Below are positions 1 through 10,600 of a DNA stretch of 64,000 nt, piece after piece; positions within the stretch are counted from its first letter, which is position 1; the number at the start of each line of letters is the position of its first letter. Below the pieces are notes generated by a model that saw only the letters and a list, made by a program, of their open reading frames with translations, was not told the DNA's origin and did no database searches. The position numbers and the translations under genes are program-made. The stretch spans positions 43,269,469 to 43,333,468 of the forward strand of contig OX463781.1 of the NCBI GenBank assembly GCA_949825025.1, given 5' to 3'. Source of the stretch: Siphlonurus alternatus. Lineage: Eukaryota > Arthropoda > Insecta > Ephemeroptera > Siphlonuridae.

Positions 1-166
1 TAATATAATATAATTACGGTATAATTTATGATTAGGCTATAAATTATAGTTTAAATATTTAAAAACCTATTCAGTAGTTATATTTTCCTTCAATATAATT
101 TGCACCAAATAAAATGTAACAATACTAATAACACTAATTTATTTTATTACCTATTGTTTCAATACT

Positions 167-445
167 CCCTAGTTGAAAAATTATGACTTCAACTCATTCT
201 TTTCACGTCTAAACCTAATCTTTATACCTCTAAAACACATTTTATTTCCTCTTCACTAAAAGTGAAGATTAAACAGAGACAATATTTCTAACATTTCATG
301 CTCAAGAAGAGGAATAAGATGTAATCTCATCTTTTCCCCTCTTTTTTTTTCTCTAAAATGGTGCAAAATAGGAGGTCAAAAGACGAAAGGAGAACTAATA
401 AATCATATAATAGCGAAGAAAAGATGAAATTTATTTCAACTCGGG
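167..445 (+). mobile_element. MITE-like repeat, family P, copy 1
   Basis: About 280 bp that recurs at 52924-53331 and 60522-60791. The ends form a short imperfect inverted repeat (CCCTAGTTGAAAAATTA at the left; the right end read in reverse is CCCGAGTTGAAATAAATTT). There is no coding capacity. This copy is uninterrupted and serves as the empty-site reference for the element N insertion in copy 2. Confidence 0.6.
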
Positions 446-768
446 CTAATTGTTTGTATTTGTGCACTTTGCAAACTGTATATAATTATATTTATAATGT
501 ATTTTTTTCTTGTTACTTTTAAAATATTTTTAAAAAAAATACGTAATACTAAAATATCCTTTTTCTACTATTACCAACTACTGTAGCAGTAATATTGAAT
601 ACATTGAAAGTATTCATGAATACGTAAAACGTAATAACATATAGAAGTTACAAAACAATATATTGTCGCGTCTAGGGTAGAGCGACAATATTCTTATAAG
701 GAATCTTCAGACAGTATAAAAAAAAAAACTCAATTAACATAAAATACTTTGCTAATAATGGACAACAA
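446..768. other. AT-rich intergenic, short hairpin
   Basis: No gene is visible. A small hairpin lies at about 657-693, with arms ATATTGTCGC and GCGACAATAT around an 11-13 base loop. It could be a MITE relic; nothing else stands out. Confidence 0.5.
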
Positions 769-1076
769 ACATGAAAAAAAAATATTGCAGAAATGAATAG
801 AGGGTACCAAATTATGCTACTCTGAGTTTTTTCAGATTTTTTTGAGACCCAGAACTATTTTTAAATAATTAATGAAAATGCGGCCACGCCCCCTGGAGGC
901 GTCAATAGGCGTCCAGTCTATATCCTTTTTATTAAAAATTCAGGGGTGCCAACTGAAATCACAGGACTTTCAATAATTATTTAAAAATAGTTCCGGGTCT
1001 CAAAAAAATCTGAAAAAACTCAGAGTAGCATAATTTGGTACCCTCTATTCATTTCTGCAATATTTTTTTTTCATGT
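769..1076. mobile_element. MITE family A, copy 1 (long inverted repeats)
   Basis: Fold-back element of about 308 bp. The left arm begins ACATGAAAAAAAAATATTGC and the right arm is its reverse complement, with the arms pairing over about 80 bp. Inner arm motifs are TTTTTTCAGATTTTTTTGAG and AACTATTTTTAAATAATTA. It is non-coding. Related copies lie at 31277-31537, 43933-44244, 48126-48445 and 62700-62947. Confidence 0.8.
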
Positions 1077-1764
1077 ATGTTATCCAATTCAGCTCTGAGG
1101 TTTATATTTATCCTGATAAGTAACCGAAAAGAATGGTTGTTATGTTCAATTGGATTTGTATGAAAGAGACAACTAACACAAGCTATATTTTGCTTTTCCA
1201 TTTAATACATCATGAATAATTATTAAAAATGAAAAATTTACATCAAAATTCTGCAAAACGTTTTTTTTTTTCTTTTATTGCAGTATAGAAATATTTTGCA
1301 ATCATTATTTATTATGACTTACATTACAACATTTTTTAATATTTACGAAAATAAAAAATATAAAATTACTTGATACTTTTAGTTTATAAATAAATATAAA
1401 TCATAATTCATAATACCACACAAATTATGTTTTGAAATTTTAATAGAAAATAACGTGTAACCTAATTTAATTATTTCTGGTATATATTCCACTCAAGTGT
1501 AAACAAGAAATATGTTAACCAAAATTAAGAAACTTGAAAAATTGCATATTTAATGCCACTGATAAACAGGTTGTAAAATGCAATGTCAAGACCTTGTTGA
1601 AAATATTTTCTGACATTATTTCAAAATTGTATAGTAAATAAAATTCTGAATTGTGTTGTCCAAATCTGGCTAAAACCTGCGAGAGCTGATGTGCTATGAC
1701 GTAATGAGTTGTTGTTTGTTGCTGATAAGTACTATCGCTTCTGTGACATTGACTTAGTTTTAGG
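1077..1764. other. AT-rich upstream flank of the lipocalin gene
   Basis: Very AT-rich, with no supported coding sequence. An 88-codon open frame on the opposite strand (1515-1781) overlaps the TATA box and has no recognisable features, so I treat it as chance. Distal promoter elements may lie here but I cannot identify any. Confidence 0.5.
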
Positions 1765-1771
1765 TATAAAA
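1765..1771 (+). promoter_or_regulatory. TATA box of the lipocalin gene
   Basis: TATAAAA, 61 bp upstream of the start codon. Initiation about 30 bp downstream would fall near 1795-1797. A match to the arthropod initiator TCAGT sits at 1806-1810, 41 bp from the TATA box, which is rather far. The 5' UTR would be only about 20-30 nt. Confidence 0.6.
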
Positions 1772-1825
1772 GGAGAAACAAAACTTTGTATGGAGTATTT
1801 TAAGCTCAGTGCTCCAAGGAACACA

Positions 1826-1828
1826 ATG
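1826..1828 (+). CDS. Lipocalin exon 1 coding part: start codon only
   Basis: The ATG is the last codon of exon 1 and is followed directly by the donor GTAAGT at 1829. The intron is phase 0, so exon 2 continues MVSVMSLLL. If this ATG were skipped, an in-frame ATG at 2952 in exon 2 would still give a good signal peptide, so the exact start is likely but not certain. Confidence 0.75.
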
Positions 1829-4266
1829 GTAAGTAATACTTTTTGTTGTGATCTATAAATTGTTGTAGCACATCATGTCATGAAATATTTTTATAATTTT
1901 CGATATGTATAAACCAGGTTTTACAGTTTAAATTTTCTACAATGATATTTCTATATACAAAAGGAATTAAGGGGTGATGCATTATAATAGTTATAATAAA
2001 TTTATAGTCAAAATTTAACTTCCCTAACTAAAAGGCACAGTAGGGTGCAGTTGGGCACAGTTACACCCCACAGTTGGACTAAATGGGTCTACAATTTAGT
2101 TACAGTTCACTCTCTAAATTCATATGTTAATTTAACTTGGTACAACTGTACGTCCCATTTGAGACCAGCCACAAGGGGATTATGAACTAGACTGCCAAAT
2201 TCAAATAAAATTTTAAATATATATGAATATTGGGAAGTTAACTGTGCATGTCCAACTGTGCCGTGGAGTCAGGGTCATATAATTATATTTCTTTTTTTAA
2301 ACTGAACTTAATATTTTAAGTTATGAGTTTTCATTTGCAAGTGTTTATTTTTTCTGTAATTTGAAAATAAAAAACTTAATAGTGTTGTAGAAAATTGAAA
2401 ATCCAGTTGTTAAATTTAATAAAATTTCATTTACCTGTTAATTTAGAATTAATTTCATATAAAGTCTTTGCTGAGCAAATTTCAAACAGATTGAGACTTA
2501 ATTATTATGGTGAACAATAAAGCTCTCGCGACAGAACTTGCATCTAAATCGGAAGTAAATACTTTCTCTACATATCTAAGCTTTAAAATTTTGTTTACAA
2601 ATCGGTACTTGTATTATTATACAATGCAAAATTTCAAAACTAATTTAAGAATAATAAGGAGGGTTACACACTGCCTTCGTATCACATCGTATGGTATCGT
2701 ATGACTTCGTATGATAAAAATTTAGAATTTATTCTAAATGAGAACCGTACGATGTCATGCGATGCGATACGAAACGAAGCTGTGTGAGCGTTTACACCTG
2801 CATGATATAGGTTCTTAATCTTTTTTTATTTTACGCTGTGAAATCATGAGATTCTATGTGAGACAGCCCTAAGGATGGAAACTTCTCACTTCTGGTCAGC
2901 ATATTAAATTAACTTGACTGTAGCTAACTGAGGTTCTCGCAGGTGTCCGTCATGAGTCTCCTCCTGATGGTGATCGCAGCCACAGCCACGGTGTCCGAGG
3001 CGCAGCTGCTGAGAAACGGGGCATGTCCCAACGTCACTTCAATGCCCAACTTCAACATCAGCATGGTAAGTCACGTGATTGGTACTTTAATGTCAGAAAT
3101 CACGCATATAAGATGTTGTATGTTTCGAACATAAGTATCCGATCGGCCCATATAAATGTTAAAGTATAGCCGGATTGGACATTTTTATTCGAATAGAATA
3201 TTACACAGCTAGAGTTACCCAATAAATTATTTTAATATCAGAATTAATTAACGAAAATCATATGGGTATTGTATGTACACAGATTACAAGGAGTTACAAC
3301 ATTTTATTTTGCTAAAATTTAACAGTTAATAAGCAAGTTTACTGTTTCAAATAAAAATTCTATATAATTTATCAATGACTTTTAGATATTTGACACTTTT
3401 TTTATAAAATATTCAATACATTTTTATAAGTGACTAAATGCATGTAAAATTTAAAGTAATTGACATTGTTTTCCAATTTTAAATAAATTTTGGAGTGAAA
3501 TTACATATAAAAGTCTAAAAAATTGCAGTTCATGGGCACCTGGTACGAGCAAATTCACACCAAGAGGTGGGCTGGACTGGATCTCGAATGCAACACCCAA
3601 ACGTTCACCATGAACACAAACAATAACTACTCGTACGACAGCTTCATGTACAGCCCCACGTAAGTCAATTTCATTTACTACTAAAAAGTGTCAAATGAAT
3701 TTGAAATTATCCACGGAAATGGGAAATTTGTGGCGGCTATTACTTTTGAGTTTAAAATGTTGCTGTAAGTAAAAGTAACTTTTTTCAGATTTTTTGCAAC
3801 ATTATTTCACATTTTTGTCCTGCTTTAAATGATATAATGGTTAACAAAATAATAAATGAAATTGCTGCACTGAATTGCAGCGTAGCGTAGTGGTTTGATT
3901 TCTGCCTATCGCTCGGGAGACCCAGGATCGCTTCCTGCCTTGACTCAGGTGACTTTTCGTCACTTTGAGCTGAGGTATGGCAGCGTGTTCTGGTAAGTTC
4001 CCGAGAGATGGCATGTATGTTCTTCCACTATACTGCCTGTATTCGGGAGGTGCCGAAGGTCGTTCCCTTTGGTATCGTCTGCCTCGATGATGGTTTTCTG
4101 TGGTTTCCCATCGTCACTCCCAGGCAAATGCCGGGGCAGTTCCTAACACAAAGCCACAGCCGCCTCCTTTCCTATCAATCCTTCCAACTGTTGTTAAGTT
4201 TGAATGCTTACACCAATAGCAGAATATGCTGTAGTAAGCTAACATTGTAATAAATAAATAAATAGA

Positions 4267-4329
<63 letters not shown>

Positions 4330-4342
4330 ATACATAAATACA

Positions 4343-4389
<47 letters not shown>

Positions 4390-4578
4390 ACAAACAAACA
4401 AACAAACAAACAAACAAACAAACAAACAAACAAACAAACAAACAAACAAACAAACAAACAAACAAACAAACAAACAAACAAACAAACAAACAAACAAACA
4501 AACAAACAAACAAACAAACAAACAAACAAACAAACAAACAAACAAACAAACAAACAAACAAACAAACAAACAAACAAA

Positions 4579-4621
<43 letters not shown>

Positions 4622-7600
4622 AGTGAATATGAACCCTTCACCATGTACACTTCTGAACAGCATGAACGTTACTCCTATTTTGTTTGTAGGAGTTACCACA
4701 CAGCCTATATGGAAGCGTGGTGAACTAAAAGTCTTTTAATATGGATAGACTGGGCGATTTTGTTATATATCCCAAATACACAAATCTTTATCTCTTTGTC
4801 CTTTAGAGCTATATATCTAGCAAATCATGCAGTGGAAAAATTCATGCTATTTAGAGCTGTACATAAACTGAGAGAAAATCACATAAATTTGAATGGCTGG
4901 ATGAAATGACTTTAAGTTTTTTTTTTTTTTTTTTTCATTTCAGCGTCGACCGAGTATTTTATGAATATGGAGACGTGATTGTGAGACCATTGGGACCACA
5001 AAACAAGAAAAATAATTATCTTTTGGATTTAATGGGAGATGGTAAGTAAAACAATTACATTTAGGAAATAAATTACGTAATTTTATTGCATGCTTATCAC
5101 AGATTTAGATAAAAGACTGAACCTTTCTAATCACTAAGGTTGCACTTGAAAAACTTGAACTAAATAATGCATTTTTAACTAGATATAATATAATAAATAT
5201 TCATCAATATAGAATATAGTGGATTAAAATTATAAAGCACCAATTTTAAATTGTCTCTCGTCTTACCTGAGAAACGCTCAGTTAATTAATTTAGTATTTC
5301 CATAGGAAAGTGAGAGGTTCTGTTCCTCCTATTCGTAATTCAAGTTTAAATTTTTGTAGAGAGGTTTGTAAATTAGACCAACATGAGTACTGATTGTGTA
5401 CAGTCATTTGCACAGAAAACGTCTCTTTGTATTCATATAGATCGATATGCCCCTACCATTTAGTTATCTACAGTAAAGAGCAGAGTAGGAACATAAGAGA
5501 GGGACATTTTTTGTACATTACAATGATCAGACTCGCATAAGTCTCTAATTAAAAGGTAAAGCTGCCTGGGCAACTGGCAGTGCGTCACATACGACTCCTG
5601 CTTAGCACAAAAATGTCTGATGTTCAGACCTCCTATTATCTTCCTACTTCGCTCTATCTATACCAAAGATAACCAAATGGTTGCATTAAAAGGAGCCATG
5701 TGAATACAATGCGACCTTTTTTGCTCAAAATAGTGTACATGCAGAATGTTAAAGGGATACAGACTTACTGAGGCCTTAAATTACAAATTAGAAAATAAAT
5801 TTTGCTTGAGTTCATAATCAACATTCGCATTATTTTTATTGACGCGTTCAGGCACGGGGTGGACGCTTGTAAATTGTTTTAATGGTGTAAGTACAAACTC
5901 GTTTCTTGTACAGACCCAATGAACTACATATTTCTGTTGGGCACGGACTACAAGAGCTTTGCCACGTTGTGGACCTGTACACCTACAGGTGACGACCTGC
6001 ACTTTGGTAAGTAGAAATGTGAAGATTTTAGTAGCAGTAGAGTTTAAATTTTTATCCCTTTGAAACTTTTTTTTAACTCTTGCAAACAGGGACTTTTGAA
6101 AAAAACATTATCTATTCATGTCCATATTTCAGTTTCCTGTTTTTTTTTTTCGTTTTTTTTTATCACTATCAATAAGACATATTGAAGTTGACAAAATTTG
6201 TGCGGATTTTTTAACACATTTTTTTTTCTGACAAACCTTAGTCAAAGAGTAAAGGTGGATTTTCATGGGCGATTTCCAGCCTGCGACGCGACGTGAATAA
6301 AGCGCACTTGCTGTAACATCCATTAGCGGCCACATTGGGCGATTAAAAGAAAAAGAGCATCGTAACTAACGCGATTACTGGCGAATTCGCCGCCGCATAG
6401 GATTTCGCAGCTATTACGTCAAACCGCGCCGTGTCGTCGTTGCCGCCCATGAAAATCCACCTTAAGATATTTTCCCTTATGAAACGCAATATTGTATATA
6501 TGCTTAAAATACCCATTAAAAAGTCTTTGGATTTTTGTTTTCAAATTTTTAAGCACCTATATTTTCAAAACCATCTAAAATATTTTATTTTTGATTTTTT
6601 TTTTTGTCAACTGAAATACTATTAAGTGTGTAAATTTGCGAAGAATGTTTTGTAAACATGAGATTATAATATATAAGTCAATCTTATCAGCTTAAACAAT
6701 GTCGCATTTTACGCAGTGGCCTGTTTTAGTTCTTAATTTAGCACTTCAAGTTGGTGACTTTTCAAACTAATGAGTAAGAAGGACTTTTATTGCAAAATAA
6801 TAATCTGTTAATACAAATTTTATTTCAGATATCTGAAATAAATTTACGTTTGACATATATTATTTGTATTACCAAAATATTATAAAGAAAAGTACTCAAT
6901 TTCTCACTCTGACTTAAAATCAATTTTAATGGCTTTGCAAATTTGTTTTTGTGAACATATTTTTATGTATAAATGTACAGAATTATTTACATTGGAAATT
7001 TCCCGTTCCCGATAGATAGCATTACTGTATTCCTTCAATAAACCGAAGGTTGTTAATTTTTTCCCCAATTAACTGTAGCTTCATTTCTAATCTGTTTTAA
7101 ATAGCTACTAAGACATTATATCATTATAATAATGATTAAATCACATACATTATAACTTGATTACATATTTCTATAGTATAGGAAACATGATAATTATATC
7201 ATATTAGGTATAATAATTTCGTTAAAAATACTTTGTATACAAAACTTAGCCTACTTGTGCTCTCTTTCACTTTACACATTAAACATTAACAGAAAATCAT
7301 AATTATTCTCTTGTGTTTAACATCATGAAAATGAAACTTATGGTTTTGAAATGTTCTTTACATTTTTTCATAAAGAGCTATACATAAAATATGGCAAAGA
7401 CTCTTATAATTTTACGAATTAATTTAAAATTAACAACATTATCCTAATTATGTTTCTCCTTCTCCCCTAACCTTATACTTCCCTTATGCTTTTCTCTCTC
7501 CTTTTGACCTGTATATACATATGTGAGCTTGTTCTCTACTATATAACATCCCTTAATTAGCTTAGTTAATATTAATTAATTTTGTAATTCTTTATATACA

Positions 7601-10600
7601 GAGAACGTGGTTATTCTGACGAGAGAAAAGAAGGCTAAAGTTCCCAGTCTTGTCTACGGACTCAAATGCCTCGACTCATTTAACATTACAAGGCAGTACT
7701 TGTCTTACACCAAGCAGAAGAAGTGTCCTGATTTTAACATCAACGTTATCTTAGGTGAGTCAATATTTTATTTATTTTACAATGTTAACTTACTACAGCA
7801 TATTCTGCTACAAGTGTAAGTAATCAAACATAATTACAGTGGGATACTAGAATAGGAAAAGAGGCGGCTGTGGCCTTGTGTTAGAAACTGCCTCAGCATT
7901 TGCCTGGGAGTGATACGGAAAACCACGGAAAACCATCGTCAAGTCAGATGGCACCAGAATGAATTTAGCACCTACCAATACATTACAATACAATCTTCCT
8001 TATTGTCATGTAAAATGGAATGTTTTTCAATGTTACTTTTTAACTTTAAGGTGAAGGATTACCCTCCCCATATGTCTAATGATTACACCCCTTTTACTTT
8101 ATCGCCCTTAATAATTTTGTATCCGCGCAGGTAGATTTTGAAGCTATTGAAGGTCGAAACTTAATTGAGACAAAATCTGATATCATTAGAGACATTCGTG
8201 TTTTATGGACACAAAATTTACTTATAATTTAGGTTATTTTCGTTTTTTGGGGATGCTCATATAAGTGATATATTCGTGATAGTCATCCGGGTAAAATTCA
8301 ACTCTTTCAAAATCTTGGTAAATTTTCTTGCCATAATATAATTAGAAATTTTTACATGCGAATATATATAAATATATATTTATATATTAATTCAAGCGAG
8401 GAGGTGCTATAATTTAAATATATTTATCAGAATTGAGTTACAAACATTTACATCTGGCGTATATTTACTTACATTTTAATTATTTACATTATAGTCATGC
8501 AAGTGTATTTATTTTCAACAGTCAATGAATACACATGTATATAGAATAATATCAAGTTAAAATTAAAGTATATAGCTTTATTTTCATGTTAAATATATTA
8601 AAAAAAAATAATTAAAATAATAGCCACTTAAAAAATGTTAAAAATACATTAACTAAATCAATTCAAAACGCTTTTAGTTATATAGTAAAAAAAAATCATT
8701 TTTAATCAACATAATTAAAATCAATGAACACTAAAATTATGTAGGCAAAAATTTTGCGGAGTAAAAACATAGACTTCAATACGCGTATAATAATACACAA
8801 TTCTCTATTTTGTTCGTGTTAGAAATGAGCAATCCAGCTTTTTTTAAAAAACAGTAAAATGTTATTGTCGGTTACACAAAGTAATTTAAAATGTTGAAGC
8901 AGAGAAAAGAATATTTTCTATTTTCAAAGATTGTTACATTTTTTTAAAATTTATATATTTTCTTACAATTGTTAGATATATTAACGTCCTACCAAGGCAG
9001 GAAATAAGCATTAGCGGTAAACGCTGTTACATAATTTCATTTTTATACACAACTTTACTCGTCGAATGCTAAATACATAAATTATATAAAATAATGATCA
9101 TTTTAAGAGAAATTAACATTTAAATAAATTGCTTATATTTCTTGGAACATAGCAGCATTGATACCTCAAAGTTTTCATTTCATTTTTTTTTTTAATATAT
9201 ATTTTCATTGTAGAAAATTATTAACACCATAATAAAATTTAACAAACTGCCACTATTCCATTCCATGACACAACAACAATATATCCTGTACCATTTTTGT
9301 GTATGTTGGATGTGGTTAACTAATAGATAATTAATTTTTCCATGGGGAGTGACATTACTAAGCAATAATTCATTTAAAGATTGTAAATGAAGAAGTATGT
9401 TTTTTTTTTTTTTTTCATCCAGAAAAAATATAAATTAATTTAAATTAGTTTCATCCAATTTGATTTCAAAAGTCTGTGCAATGCAGAGCTATTGATTTTC
9501 TACAGGAAATGAATTTAAAGGTATCTGTTAATAATTGAGTTTGCGAATTTTGCAAACAGATCAGCACTATACAAATAGAAGAATTTCTTCATATTTTCAA
9601 ACAGGAAGTCCAGATATAACTTATTTTCAGCGGGAAATAAAAATAAATTTACCTCTACCAATCAGGTGATGTTTAGTATAAAAATACACATTTTTATATT
9701 ATTTTTTTTTTTTATTTTATTTTCAATGTTAGCTAACTGCAATTAATATATTCTGCTATTAGCGTAAGCCAGTTCAGTGGCTTAGGCATTCAAACTTTTC
9801 AACTTAACAACATTATTGTTATATATTATATATAAAGAAAATCGTAAGATTACGAGGGGTCAGGGCTTAATTCAAACTTCCTGCCATTAGACATATTAGT
9901 TGTGTTTGTATATGAAGAATCAGATTCTTGCTGAAAAAAACAATTTTAGCTGATTTTAGCAAAAGCAGCATTTCTAAACAGAGCTAATTAAAAATTTAAT
10001 CAGCAATTCTCTTCAGTTTCCTCTTTCCCCCAACCCCACGACACATATTTGATACGTAGGCGTTATTTTAAGATGATACCCACCTTAAAAAATCACGATC
10101 TTTCTATTATTCAAGTCCAAAATACACCTCATCATAGCACGTTATTTGAATTTTTTGATGTAGGCCAGCTATTTCAGCAACTTTAATCAGCCTCCGAGCT
10201 GCCGAAATTATTTTAATAGTCATTTATATAATCAGAAACTCGAACACAGTAAACAAAAGAATCAGATTATTGTTTTTTTATTTCCGAACACGATATTACA
10301 ACTTATTATACAATAATTCTTATTTACGAAACAACTCTATAGAAGAGATTGCGCTGACGTCATGCGAGGAGAGCCAGAATGCACGGACTAGCATATAAAC
10401 AAAGTGTACAATAATTTTTTAATTACGTTAATAAAATAAATCAAGTAACTTAAGTAATTAATATTTTACCAGTACACGATAGAACTCATAAAAAAAAATT
10501 CTCACCGCCAAAAAGCTGTTAAAAGAATTTATATATTTTTTTTTCGTCATTTTGCCTATGCTCACTTTATTATCTGGCCTGCCAAAACTTTCTCTTTTTC

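Noticed and set aside
1515..1781. 88-codon minus-strand frame over the TATA box
   Set aside because: No features; overlaps a good promoter for the lipocalin gene.
4114..4699. Long minus-strand frames of Leu-Phe-Val-Cys / Leu-Phe-Ile-Tyr
   Set aside because: Translation of the AAAT/AAAC microsatellite; no gene.
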